DNA of 64,000 nt. Source: Halomonas sp. TD01 (GTDB lineage Bacteria; Pseudomonadota; Gammaproteobacteria; Pseudomonadales; Halomonadaceae). Positions 11,166-20,105 of the stretch are shown here, piece after piece. The stretch is from NCBI RefSeq assembly GCF_923868895.1, contig NZ_OV350343.1:3348001-3412000 (forward strand), written 5' to 3'. The number at the start of each line of letters is the position of its first letter. Within the stretch, counting starts at the first letter, position 1. Below the pieces are notes generated by a model that was not told the DNA's origin, did no database searches, and saw only the letters and a program-made list of their open reading frames with translations. Both the position numbers and the translations under genes were made by a program.

Positions 11166-11186
11166 ACCCTATAACGGAGCAATTCT

Positions 11187-11585
11187 ATGATCGTTCGTAA
11201 TCTTGAAGAAGCACGTAAAACAGATCGTCTTGTTACTGCCGAAAATGGCAACTGGGACAGCACGCGTCTAGTTCTAGCCAACGACAATGCAGGTTTCTCA
11301 TTTCATATTACCCGCATTTTCCCAGGCACTGAGACGCACATTCACTACAAAAATCATTATGAAGCCGTGTTTTGCTATGAAGGTGAAGGCGAGGTAGAAA
11401 CCCTGGCCGATGGCAAAATCTGGCCGATCAAAGCAGGCGATATTTACCTGTTAGATCAGCATGACGAGCATCTTTTACGTGGCAAAGAAAAAGGTATGAC
11501 CGTTGCGTGTGTCTTCACACCTGCTATTACTGGCAATGAAGTACACCAGGAAGACGGCTCATACGCAGCACCCGCGGGTGAGTAA
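11187..11585 (+). CDS. ectC: L-ectoine synthase
   Basis: The 132-residue protein is a single-domain cupin that cyclises N-gamma-acetyl-diaminobutyrate to ectoine, the last step of the pathway. Residues matching the iron ligands known from a characterised EctC are present: Glu59 in NHYEAV, Tyr87 in GDIYLLD and His95 in DEHLL, each offset by two from the published Glu57/Tyr85/His93 numbering as I recall it. The length and N-terminus ([10 protein letters not shown]) are typical. It is followed by a strong terminator that ends the ect operon. Confidence 0.97.
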   Translation: MIVRNLEEARKTDRLVTAENGNWDSTRLVLANDNAGFSFHITRIFPGTETHIHYKNHYEAVFCYEGEGEVETLADGKIWPIKAGDIYLLDQHDEHLLRGKEKGMTVACVFTPAITGNEVHQEDGSYAAPAGE

Positions 11586-11620
11586 AATTCAACGTTAGCT
11601 TTCTTGATTGGCTAATGGCA

Positions 11621-11652
11621 AAACAGCCTGCTTTATTAAGCAGGCTGTTTTT
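11621..11652 (+). terminator. Rho-independent terminator after ectC
   Basis: An eleven-base-pair perfect stem (AAACAGCCTGC / GCAGGCTGTTT) with a TTTATTAA loop runs into five T residues (11648-11652). The A-rich 5' side makes it potentially active in both directions, and it separates ectC from the convergent lipoprotein gene. Confidence 0.92.
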
Positions 11653-11674
11653 GATGGAGGGCCCCCATTGTCGC

Positions 11675-12211
11675 TTAAGAATCAACTTGCTCGAAAACCA
11701 AAGTAATTTCACCTAGGGTAAGGCCGAATTTTCGCATCGCGGTACGATTTATCAAGCGACCATCTGGCTGCAAATACATCCAATCATCCATGGTAAAACG
11801 GATAGTACGGCCGCTTACCTCGATATCAAGCGGATAGCGCATATGGAAGGCGTATCCGTATTGACGAGCATCTACTTGACCTTCAACATCATTCGCCGTG
11901 CCAACCCAGTGCTGATCGTCAACGCGCTCGAACGTCCATACTCGACGGTCTGTCTCGCCATCTGCAAACAAAAAGGTTTCATCAAGTGTTAGCGTATTAT
12001 TTTCATAAGTACCGATAATATCGACCGTAAAACGGCGCTGTACTTCGCCAGAGTAGTCTTGCACCATGCCCCAGGCTCGAGTATTGCCAGTAAAGTACTC
12101 AGCGATATCTAAACGAGGCGTTGTGTTGACATAATCTTCAACGTCGACATTGGCACAGCCTGCCAATACAAATAGGGCGGCCACAAACATAAGCTTGCGT
12201 ATGCTGATCAT
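11675..12211 (-). CDS. DUF3833-family lipoprotein
   Basis: The 178-residue protein begins with a basic N-terminus, a hydrophobic segment and the lipobox LAGC, placing the lipidated cysteine at residue 19. The body contains LDIAEYFTGNTRAWGMVQDY, typical as I recall of the DUF3833 family of small envelope lipoproteins of unknown function. I start it at 12211 because AGGAAG lies about six bases upstream and the resulting N-terminus is a clean lipoprotein signal; a longer reading to 12271 adds 20 residues that spoil the signal. It is convergent with ectC. No function is assigned. Confidence 0.8.
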   Translation of the reverse strand: MISIRKLMFVAALFVLAGCANVDVEDYVNTTPRLDIAEYFTGNTRAWGMVQDYSGEVQRRFTVDIIGTYENNTLTLDETFLFADGETDRRVWTFERVDDQHWVGTANDVEGQVDARQYGYAFHMRYPLDIEVSGRTIRFTMDDWMYLQPDGRLINRTAMRKFGLTLGEITLVFEQVDS

Positions 12212-12372
12212 TAGATACTTCCTACATAGAGAATGCCATTCGTATAAACATTGTAGAAGAAAATAATGCAACGCGGTGCCATTAGCAAGTAAATCTTCAG
12301 AACCATACAGGTTCGCATAATATATATTATGTTAAATCGGATAGATTTTAAGATTGTGCTTTTGTACTGGTT

Positions 12373-13347
12373 TCAGCTGGTTCCACTTTCATTTCTTATG
12401 GGAAGACACGTTTCTAAAAAATGAACTTGATCTCTTATTAATTCTTGAAAGCCTCTCCCCTGGTAGACACCAAAATGATCGATTTCATAGGTCTTAACCG
12501 TTGCGCTGTGTCCAATTTTTGCAGCGGCTTGATAACCTGGTTTGCGCGGTGTGATCTCATCATCAAGGCATAGCTGCAGTAACACCGGGCATCGAATGCG
12601 CGAAACTCGTCGGATAGGACGATAACAACCTAATGCGAGCAGTATCCTTGGAGAGATGGCATTGGCGAAATGAGCTGGAACAACTGACTGGAAGCTAGCC
12701 AGTGCCCCAGGAATAGTTATCGCCGCTAGACTATTCGGGGCGCCAACAATCGGGATTAGTAGCGGATCGAGTGCAAACCAACCACGTGTCAAATCCTCTA
12801 AGCCACTTTTCGCAATCTTTAAACCTTGTGAGTAACCTTCACTCTGCCACATAGAGCACACCGAGGCATATCCATCAATGATCGGGTTCGAAACGACCAC
12901 TGCAGAGATGTCGTTTCGTTCAGAGGCCATTGTCAGTACATGGGCACTGGAAAGAGAAGTTCCCCATAACACCAGGGGTAGATTTGGCTCAAGCCTCTTG
13001 GCATGCATTAAGGCCGATCGCCAGTCAGCAAGTTGATTTTGAATGGATGCGAACTGGCGTGGTTTGCCGTTAGATTTGCCGAAAAAACGGTAGTCGAATG
13101 CCAACACTTTAATGCCTGATTGCGCTAAGCGTTCAGCGAAATCGACTAAGTCAGCATCTACGGTGCCTCCCAAGCCAGGTGCCATCACCAATATGGCGCG
13201 CGCCTTCACTTCAAGAGGAGTGAAGAGGCTTCCTCGGCACACAGTTCCCACGCTAACGAAAGAAACATCGGATATGTCTACATATGAGGACTCGGCCTTA
13301 ACAGCGACAGCCCCTCTCCGTTGAGGAAAAACCAGCGTTAGGCCCAA
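12373..13347 (-). CDS. Alpha/beta-hydrolase fold protein (uncharacterised)
   Basis: The 324-residue protein has an alpha/beta-hydrolase layout: an oxyanion-type APGLGG (56-61), a nucleophile elbow WGTSLSSAH with Ser131, a later acid in LDDEITPRKPG and a C-terminal His in IDHFGVYQG. The elbow has Ser rather than Gly after the Ser-Leu pair, unusual but tolerated in some peptidase/esterase-like members. The start is a TTG preceded by GGAGG seven bases upstream; no ATG in frame fits. The substrate is unknown. It is probably cytoplasmic, since there is no clear signal peptide. It lies 161 bases upstream of the lipoprotein gene on the same strand. Confidence 0.78.
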   Translation of the reverse strand: MGLTLVFPQRRGAVAVKAESSYVDISDVSFVSVGTVCRGSLFTPLEVKARAILVMAPGLGGTVDADLVDFAERLAQSGIKVLAFDYRFFGKSNGKPRQFASIQNQLADWRSALMHAKRLEPNLPLVLWGTSLSSAHVLTMASERNDISAVVVSNPIIDGYASVCSMWQSEGYSQGLKIAKSGLEDLTRGWFALDPLLIPIVGAPNSLAAITIPGALASFQSVVPAHFANAISPRILLALGCYRPIRRVSRIRCPVLLQLCLDDEITPRKPGYQAAAKIGHSATVKTYEIDHFGVYQGRGFQELIRDQVHFLETCLPIRNESGTS

Positions 13348-13535
13348 GGTTATGCCTCCATGATCGAATATATGCTACTGTCTCGATTCATCGTTATAGT
13401 TCTTTTTTGAATGAATCCTAGTAAATGCTAGCAACAATAAACTTGTTAATAAAAGTTAAAAACTAAAAGGATAAGATTTGAGAATATCGCTTCTCATATA
13501 GCTTTTCAAGCTTAAGCATATATACGCCATCATTA

Positions 13536-14033
13536 TTAAGAGGCAAGAGTGGCTTTTGGACCGTCAAGTTGAGTACCTGGCTGATAAACTGTTTCTATAA
13601 GCCCTAGGGGTATACCCAACGGACTCATCTGCAATACTCCACTTTTAGCCCGCGTCATTGAGATGGCAAGTTCAGGTGAAGCCTGCATGGCCTTCGCTAG
13701 AGATTCTAGTGACAGCGGTTCAGCTACTTGATCCATTCTTTCCATTTTTTTTAGGCGGCGGACTATTAGCCTTCGGCACTCGGCCCAACAGATAAAAGCG
13801 AATAAAAGACTACCCGACATCAGTGGCAGCATGGTCAGCCCCCCCTTTGCTATTGGTGGTACTAATAATGATAGTGCTAGACTCAAGCTATTCAGTTGAA
13901 ACCACTTGATAATAAGAACTGTGAAAGGAAACAATAAGTAGCCATATCCCAGCCAAGCACATAATGTAAAAAAGCTATAACCAAGCATGATAGCCGTGCT
14001 TTGGCGGTGTGGCAGCGTAATAATAGCATTCAT
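13536..14033 (-). CDS. pgaD: PgaD/HmsS-like subunit of the poly-GlcNAc synthase
   Basis: The 165-residue protein has two hydrophobic spans, about residues 15-45 and 55-85, followed by a cytoplasmic tail. This is the architecture of PgaD, the small inner-membrane partner of the glycosyltransferase PgaC. In E. coli, PgaC and PgaD together bind c-di-GMP and polymerise poly-beta-1,6-N-acetylglucosamine. PgaD sequences are poorly conserved, so the call relies largely on position: its start overlaps the pgaC stop by four bases (ATGA) at the end of a pgaABCD operon. Confidence 0.82.
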   Translation of the reverse strand: MNAIITLPHRQSTAIMLGYSFFTLCAWLGYGYLLFPFTVLIIKWFQLNSLSLALSLLVPPIAKGGLTMLPLMSGSLLFAFICWAECRRLIVRRLKKMERMDQVAEPLSLESLAKAMQASPELAISMTRAKSGVLQMSPLGIPLGLIETVYQPGTQLDGPKATLAS

Positions 14034-15283
14034 TCTTTAAATCCTCGGTCAGTGCTAGTCCAAGTCGCGAATTTTCCACGCTTACGAACGAGCGTCTTCG
14101 GCAACGCAACTAACGTTGTGAGCATGCTTAGAAGCCAGTAAACAATCGGGTACCAAATCAGCCAATAATAATGGCGACCCACCTTAGGTTCGTAACGAGA
14201 GTCAATGAGTAGGCTGACACTGAACTGAGCCAGACATATCAGTGCAAGTAGCAACCCGTAGGAGCGAGGAAAAGGCCCTGCTAACGTCCATTCTTCGGGC
14301 AATATACCTAGCAGGCCGACGGCCCATAGCAGCACAAGACTGGCCATGACATAGGCCCATATCACACTCGTCAGATACTCCAAATACAATGGCCACATGC
14401 GCAATTGAGTGGGGCGAATAATCCGACGAAAATAGCGCAACACCACTTCAGTACCCCCTTGAGCCCAACGTAGACGCTGCTTCCAGAGCCCTTTTAGCGT
14501 CTCGGGCATCAAGATGTAGCAGAGCGCATGAGGCTCATAGTAAAGGCTCCACTTGGCCATCTGCAGGCGCCAACTGACATCGATATCTTCCGTCATCATA
14601 TCGGTAGCCCAATAATCGATTTCATGAAGAGCCTGTTTGCGGAAAGCACAAATGACGCCAGAAATGGTAAAAAGGCGGCCATAGGCTTGCTGAGCGCGCT
14701 TAATCATGCCGATTATTGAAGAAAACTCCCCAACCTGCAGCTTGCCAAGCAAAGTTGAACGGTTGCGGATGCGGGGATTGCCTGTTACAGCACCGATTCG
14801 AGGATCTTCAAGTAGAGGTGCTACCATCCAGGCAACGGCATCGGGGTGTAATAGAGCATCACCATCAATGCACACTAGATATTCCGAACGAGCCGCCAAG
14901 GCCCCCATCCGTAGCGCATTCGCTTTGCCAAGATTACGGTCCAGATGCACTGCTCGGACTTGGTCATGTTTCTCGGATAAACGATCTAAATACTCAGCTG
15001 TGTCATCAGCACTGCCATCGTTGATTAGCAAGATTTCAAAGGTCGGATAGTGTTGCAGTAAAAGGGTCTCCACCACTTCCTCGATATTGTCACCCTCATT
15101 GTGGCAAGGCACTAAAATCGAGACCAACGGACTGTTCTTAAGCAAGGGGGGCGAATCCACGCCTGGAGAATGTCTCTCGTTGCGCCAATAGTAGTAAAGC
15201 CCCCCTCCCATCCAAAAAATCGCCATGACCGCAGGATAGAGAAAGGTAAACGCCTGCATGGACTTAATTGCGTCGCTGAACAT
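14030..15283 (-). CDS. pgaC: Poly-beta-1,6-N-acetyl-D-glucosamine synthase PgaC (GT2)
   Basis: This 417-residue membrane glycosyltransferase of family 2 has an N-terminal transmembrane helix (about 12-32), then a catalytic domain with NDGSADDT, the DGD nucleotide motif (140-142), the catalytic TED (231-233) and the processive-enzyme motif QRLRW (269-273). Further transmembrane helices follow in the C-terminal third. It polymerises GlcNAc from UDP-GlcNAc at the inner membrane and exports it. It is four bases downstream of pgaB. Activity in relatives depends on c-di-GMP binding to the PgaC/PgaD interface. Confidence 0.95.
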   Translation of the reverse strand: MFSDAIKSMQAFTFLYPAVMAIFWMGGGLYYYWRNERHSPGVDSPPLLKNSPLVSILVPCHNEGDNIEEVVETLLLQHYPTFEILLINDGSADDTAEYLDRLSEKHDQVRAVHLDRNLGKANALRMGALAARSEYLVCIDGDALLHPDAVAWMVAPLLEDPRIGAVTGNPRIRNRSTLLGKLQVGEFSSIIGMIKRAQQAYGRLFTISGVICAFRKQALHEIDYWATDMMTEDIDVSWRLQMAKWSLYYEPHALCYILMPETLKGLWKQRLRWAQGGTEVVLRYFRRIIRPTQLRMWPLYLEYLTSVIWAYVMASLVLLWAVGLLGILPEEWTLAGPFPRSYGLLLALICLAQFSVSLLIDSRYEPKVGRHYYWLIWYPIVYWLLSMLTTLVALPKTLVRKRGKFATWTSTDRGFKE

Positions 15284-15287
15284 GAAC

Positions 15288-17177
15288 CTAATCCTTTAGG
15301 TAGGGGAAATTGTTCCTGGATATCACCTGTTGGATGCTAGACAGTGGCGGCATATCGAGAATGAAATCATCGGGATAGTACCCAAAATGACGCACGCCCT
15401 TGGTTTCTAGAAAGCGCAATAACTCGGGCAACCTATCACCAGGAACCCGGCTTCCCGAACGCCAATCGACTGTCTGAAGCTGAAAGATTGTCTTATCCAT
15501 TGCTCCCGGATGACGACGCACGGCATCAGCTAACTCTTCCAACCACTGCTTCGGAGCGTCACTACCCTCGAACCAAGGCATCGCCATCAATGCGGTATAG
15601 TCATAAGCCGACACGAATTGATCAATATCCTGAGCAAACCAAGCACGACTTTCTGGCTCTAGTACTGGCATGGGATAAAGGTTGCGCGATGTTTTCAACG
15701 CGGATCGGTTTCGTTCTGCAGAGCGTTTTAGTTCCAGGGTAAAATCGATCAGGTATTGACTGCGCGCTTCAGGATTGCCGGGATAAAGTGCGGGAAGTTC
15801 CGTCTCGCGCAGCAAAGCATCATCGTGAAAATGCAGGCCGCTTAACCAACTGGCCGCAGTGAGGTCCTCATAAATTTCATTGATGATGCGCCTGGCTTCA
15901 GGGTTCGTCGGATCCAACCTGAATACCTCCCCAGACTCAGGGTTGGGTAACGCAAGAGCATGGCGTTGATCCAGATCCGGCAGCTGCCAAGCCAAGACGG
16001 GCATCCAGGCAAAAACCTGAACCCCTGCACGTGTGTAGAGCTGCCATGCCACGCGGCTAAAAAGATCAGCACGCATAGGCAAATGTCGATTGGGAAAATA
16101 CACAGCGTCGGCTGCATCATCGCCATCTGGATCAGCAAAAGCCTGTAAGAAAACGTAATCAGGTTTGAGATGATGCATACGGCTTATAAGAGCATCTAGA
16201 TTCCGTTGCTGCTGCTCTGGATCTTCGTCATAAACATAATCAAGGTCGAGCTGAACTATGCGTCGGGTGGGTGGTGTAGACGGTAGCCGGATAGTGCCAA
16301 CAAGGTCAGCTAACGTCGGGTTATCGGAAATCAGATAACGCTGTAGTCCTAATAATGGCATGCCCTCCTCCAACTGCTGGGGAGGATTTTGTAGGCCAAA
16401 GGTGATCGGCATGCCGACGCTAATGGCCTGCTCGTTGCCAACCTGATTGTAAGCGCCATAAGGCCATACCATAGTGCGCGGAGCGATGCCGGTGTGAGCT
16501 TCGATTAATTCAACACTACGAGCTAAGTCATCACGTATCCGTTGCTGATAGCTATCATCGCTTTCATACTGGCCATTTTCTTCGTTGTATTTTCGGGTGA
16601 CCGCCGACGCCATAGTATTGCCTTGAGGATTACCTAGTACGCCTTGATGCAGATTGTGGGAGTGTGAGGCAATTTCCACCAACCCAGAGTCGTTCATCTC
16701 ACGAACCTGCTCCCAGGTCACAAACGCTTCTGTTGTCAGTTGCTCAGCACCGTACTCCACCTGAATTTCTGGATTTTCGATCCAGTCGGTAACCACCGCC
16801 ACGACAGCTGGATAGTCGTATGCCTTAAGCAATGGAAAAAGTTTTGTGTAAGTGCTTTTCAACCCATCATCAAACGTTAGTAATACTGGGTTCTCGGGCA
16901 GCACCTCTCTCCCTTCGCTGGCAGCGATAATCTGGTCAAGACTGATAACGTTAAATTCGTTCTCGCTCAGCCAATCAAAATGAGCAACTAACCGCTCAGT
17001 GCTAATTGCATAAGGGTCTGCATCACCGCTGTCAGCGACTTGATCGCGTATATCGTGATAAGCAAGAATGGTTAACAAAGGCGGCTCATCAGCGTTCGCC
17101 ATAGATAGAGGCAATCCAGCCAAAACGGTGCCAGCAAAAAGCATTATTTTCATCATACAATTGATGATCTTATCCAT
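15288..17177 (-). CDS. pgaB: PgaB, periplasmic poly-GlcNAc deacetylase with C-terminal glycoside-hydrolase-like domain
   Basis: The 629-residue protein has a polysaccharide-deacetylase domain (about 30-290), with catalytic FDDG (102-105) and metal-binding HSHNLH (172-177), and a C-terminal PgaB hydrolase/glycan-binding domain (about 310-625). It partially deacetylates poly-GlcNAc in the periplasm, which is needed for export. The N-terminus is a type I signal peptide ending SMANA with no lipobox, whereas E. coli PgaB is a lipoprotein, so anchoring may differ. It starts five bases after the pgaA stop. Confidence 0.95.
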   Translation of the reverse strand: MDKIINCMMKIMLFAGTVLAGLPLSMANADEPPLLTILAYHDIRDQVADSGDADPYAISTERLVAHFDWLSENEFNVISLDQIIAASEGREVLPENPVLLTFDDGLKSTYTKLFPLLKAYDYPAVVAVVTDWIENPEIQVEYGAEQLTTEAFVTWEQVREMNDSGLVEIASHSHNLHQGVLGNPQGNTMASAVTRKYNEENGQYESDDSYQQRIRDDLARSVELIEAHTGIAPRTMVWPYGAYNQVGNEQAISVGMPITFGLQNPPQQLEEGMPLLGLQRYLISDNPTLADLVGTIRLPSTPPTRRIVQLDLDYVYDEDPEQQQRNLDALISRMHHLKPDYVFLQAFADPDGDDAADAVYFPNRHLPMRADLFSRVAWQLYTRAGVQVFAWMPVLAWQLPDLDQRHALALPNPESGEVFRLDPTNPEARRIINEIYEDLTAASWLSGLHFHDDALLRETELPALYPGNPEARSQYLIDFTLELKRSAERNRSALKTSRNLYPMPVLEPESRAWFAQDIDQFVSAYDYTALMAMPWFEGSDAPKQWLEELADAVRRHPGAMDKTIFQLQTVDWRSGSRVPGDRLPELLRFLETKGVRHFGYYPDDFILDMPPLSSIQQVISRNNFPYLKD

Positions 17178-17182
17178 AATCG

Positions 17183-19294
17183 TTACTCTCCCCAGGTAAT
17201 GCCGATATCGAGGCTGAGCTGGGTTTCACGGTTGCCGTCATAGACTGGACGCGACCAGGAAAGGCCGTAACTAAGGTCTCGTCCATTGCCGATTGCCCAG
17301 CGGTGATAATACGAAAGATTCGGAATCCAGCTTGTGCCGAACCCCTGCTGCCATGACTGGCCAATGCTGGCACCAAAATCTTGAGTGAAGGACTGCTCAT
17401 AGTGGCGCCAAGTACGCTTTTCCCAAAGCGTTCCAAGCTCCCATGATGCGCTGGCTTCTGGGTTGAAATAGGGCACATCAGAATCACTCGCCTGCCCAGT
17501 GTAGAGACCAATGTTCAAGCTTAATGATTCGTCGGGGTTGTCTATCAGGCGTTGCCATCCGCTCAGCGAGAGACTTTCTTGGTGGTTGCCGTCCGAATAG
17601 TCCATCTGTGTGATGGTGGTCTGATAACTACGACGCTCGTTGGGTGACCAGCCAAATCCAACCAGGGCCTGATCAGCAGTAATGCCTGAGGCACGCGCCT
17701 GCAAAGAGCCCTCGCGGCTGTAGGTGGCATAGCGTGCTTTAGCGTCCATCGTTTCGTTGATACGCCAGCCTAGCTCAGTCATTAAAGAGGTATTCCGCGA
17801 GAAGTCATCGACGCTACGCTCTAGCTGAGTTTCTAGCGATAAACGATCATAAGCGTAACGAAGCCCCACTCCTCCACGGGTGTCATGCACACGCTCCCCT
17901 CGAAACTCACTAAAATGCTCGCTTCCCATAACGCCTAACCGCCAGCGATCTTCCAGCACAGGCGACCATGCGGAAAATTGATGGCGATGCTCATCAAAGC
18001 CTGTTGGTGAATCCACACCACTCGGTGCTTCACTGCGACCCGCAAAGGTTGAGGCGTTGACACTCCAACCAGTACGGGTCTTCCAGTTTTGCTGCATCTT
18101 TTCGACGCGTGGAGAGTCAGGAGCCAAGAGCACCGCTTGTTCCATCGCAACGCGGGCATCGCCCAAGCGCTGCTGATTAGCCAAGGCGTCAACCTGGCCG
18201 ATCCAACCATCTACGAGGCGTGGATCAAAGCGGGTCGCAACCTGAAAACGCGTCAATGCTTGCTCTTCCCAGCCGCGCTGGAGATATACGCTTCCCAAGT
18301 TAGCCTGCAGTCCGGCATTGCGTGGTGCAATACTCTCCATTGTTTCAAGGGCTTCCTGTGCCCCCGGCTGATCGCCCGTATAGCCTCGGATCATCGCTAA
18401 AGTAGAATCCAAAAAATAACGATTCCAGTTAGCATGTGGCTGCGCAGCATTGTCTTCCCACAACCAAGCACGCTGCAGTTCGGCTTCAATTTCAAGAATT
18501 TCAATCGCCTCCTGCCAACGGCCAGATTCCAGATAGGCATATGCCCGCGTCATGTGATCGTTAGCCCCTGCTGCGCCGGCTTCTGCTATTTGCTCCATCA
18601 GCACAGAAGCTTCTCTAGGCTTTTGAATGGCCAAAAAAGAATCTGCAATGGTGCGCAAAACATAAGGAGGAAGATCGACGCCCTCTGACACTAAAATCTG
18701 ATAGTCATCCACTACCGCCTGATGGCGTTGCAAGCCATTAAGAATGTAGAGACGATCAAAGCGTTGTCGCAGTGGTGCTTCACCGTCCTGAAGCGTTAAA
18801 AATTTGTCCTGTGCCGTTAAGGCACGCAGCATGTCGTCATTAGAGGGTTGAGAAGGTAGGCTAGGCAGCGTCCCCCACACAGCAAGTCGCGCGATATAGT
18901 CCTGCTCGAACCCACTCGCCTCATCGGCGTTGAAGAGGTCTGGACGTTGCTGATAATAGCGCCAGGCCAAGCCAGCGCTCCCTTGTAAGGATAAGGTGAT
19001 GGTGCGCTCGCGATATGCAGTGTCATTGGCTGGCTCTAAGCGAAGAACTCGCTCATAGAGCCCCAATGCCGAGCGCCATTGGTGTTTCTGGCGCTCGACA
19101 GTCGCTTGCTCCAACAAGTCAGCCAATCGCTGTTGATCGTTTGCTATGGTGGCATCTGTAGTAAAAAACGTTAGTCCAATTACTAAAGCAGCCAACCTAA
19201 AAGGCCGGGCAAAGCTGCCACCTCCTTGCAGGGTTATTTCCATTTTTACAGTCACATCCTTGTGCATTTGATCAGCCTGCTTTATCAACTTCAC
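17183..19294 (-). CDS. pgaA: PgaA, outer-membrane poly-GlcNAc export porin with TPR domain
   Basis: This first gene of the pga operon encodes about 703 residues. After a signal region, tetratricopeptide repeats (about 50-400) carry typical pairs such as ALGLYERVLRLEPAN and LTRFQVATRF. A C-terminal outer-membrane beta-barrel (about 410-703) has alternating aromatic strands and ends ITWGE. PgaA threads poly-GlcNAc through the outer membrane, with the TPRs contacting PgaB or the polymer. The start is uncertain: the listed one is GTG, with in-frame ATGs at 19267 and 19243. The 19243 start gives the most conventional signal peptide (cleavage near DATIA), but no start has a strong ribosome site. 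A long AT-rich region lies upstream. Confidence 0.9.
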   Translation of the reverse strand: MKLIKQADQMHKDVTVKMEITLQGGGSFARPFRLAALVIGLTFFTTDATIANDQQRLADLLEQATVERQKHQWRSALGLYERVLRLEPANDTAYRERTITLSLQGSAGLAWRYYQQRPDLFNADEASGFEQDYIARLAVWGTLPSLPSQPSNDDMLRALTAQDKFLTLQDGEAPLRQRFDRLYILNGLQRHQAVVDDYQILVSEGVDLPPYVLRTIADSFLAIQKPREASVLMEQIAEAGAAGANDHMTRAYAYLESGRWQEAIEILEIEAELQRAWLWEDNAAQPHANWNRYFLDSTLAMIRGYTGDQPGAQEALETMESIAPRNAGLQANLGSVYLQRGWEEQALTRFQVATRFDPRLVDGWIGQVDALANQQRLGDARVAMEQAVLLAPDSPRVEKMQQNWKTRTGWSVNASTFAGRSEAPSGVDSPTGFDEHRHQFSAWSPVLEDRWRLGVMGSEHFSEFRGERVHDTRGGVGLRYAYDRLSLETQLERSVDDFSRNTSLMTELGWRINETMDAKARYATYSREGSLQARASGITADQALVGFGWSPNERRSYQTTITQMDYSDGNHQESLSLSGWQRLIDNPDESLSLNIGLYTGQASDSDVPYFNPEASASWELGTLWEKRTWRHYEQSFTQDFGASIGQSWQQGFGTSWIPNLSYYHRWAIGNGRDLSYGLSWSRPVYDGNRETQLSLDIGITWGE

Positions 19295-20105
19295 GCTAAT
19301 AGCTATAGCAATTACAGGCTTATCGACACTAAATTGTTAATTAATAAAAACCGGTTTAGAAGATAGAAAAGCCTTAACCCACACAGAGGTGCGGGTAATA
19401 TAAAATGAGAAATAAGAATCGCCTCGGTATTTTAGTAACGAGCCTCATGCTAATGTTGATATATGTTAAATAAAGCCCTAAATAAACAAGCAAGCTACTG
19501 AAAATAATAGAAAATAAGGCTATATCTTATTTAGCCATAAAAAATTAAGCTATCGCTAGTTTAGTTTAAATAGATCTAATTATATTGTTTTTTTAATGAA
19601 CAATTGTAAACGGACAATACTTAGAGCATTTGTTAACAAGCCGTTAACAAACATGCTCTTTAAGAAGTGAGCTGAATGAAATAAAGTGCGCTATTGGCTT
19701 AGCCATAAGAGACTCTAAATCCAGCCAATGGGTTTGTACTTACCAAGCAATCCGATGACAGGATATATTTATAAGGGCATAATCTATACAGCGTTTTTTG
19801 GACTCAGCTAGAAAAGCTATTCGAAATTCTAACAACGCATTTTCCAACAGATATCTCTGTGACGAACACCTGCACAGATCACGCATAGGTCGTATCCGAT
19901 TTTCTCGTCAGTCCATCATCTTACAGAGGGGGAGCTGAACCCAGAGCGAGGACAACCCATTGCTAGATGGGTATTGTTGACCCAGCCAATAGATATGACT
20001 GTAAAATTGTATGAATAAAGACGCATAATATGATGCGCAGGTTGGACAGCGTGCTGCCTTTCTCCTTATCATTCATCCTCTTCTTGTTTAAGGGTACCTC
20101 ACGTT
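19295..20105 (+). other. 811-bp AT-rich gene-free region upstream of pgaA and the retropepsin gene
   Basis: No protein-coding gene of ordinary size is visible on either strand. The DNA is clearly more AT-rich than its flanks. It must contain the promoters for pgaABCD (leftward) and the lipoprotein protease gene (rightward). Visible structure includes a long imperfect inverted repeat (19623-19659), a shorter one (19952-19977), an ATTGGCT/AGCCAAT pair around 19692-19729, and a possible rightward promoter: TTGACC (19977-19982), 19 bases, TAAAAT (20002-20007). I recognise no riboswitch consensus. It could contain an untranslated regulatory RNA. Confidence 0.7.
19623..19659. repeat. Long imperfect inverted repeat in the pgaA upstream region
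   Basis: The left arm AGAGCATTTGTTAAC (19623-19637) pairs with the right arm GTTAACAA-AC-ATGCTCT (19643-19659): eight base pairs, a two-base bulge, then seven more, around an AAGCC loop. Two GTTAAC boxes flank the loop. No T-run follows on either side, so an operator or RNA structure is more likely than a terminator. Confidence 0.7.

Noticed and set aside
19860..19980. c-di-GMP (GEMM) or other riboswitch upstream of the protease gene
   Set aside because: Small hairpins exist, but the conserved GEMM blocks are absent and I recognise no other riboswitch consensus.
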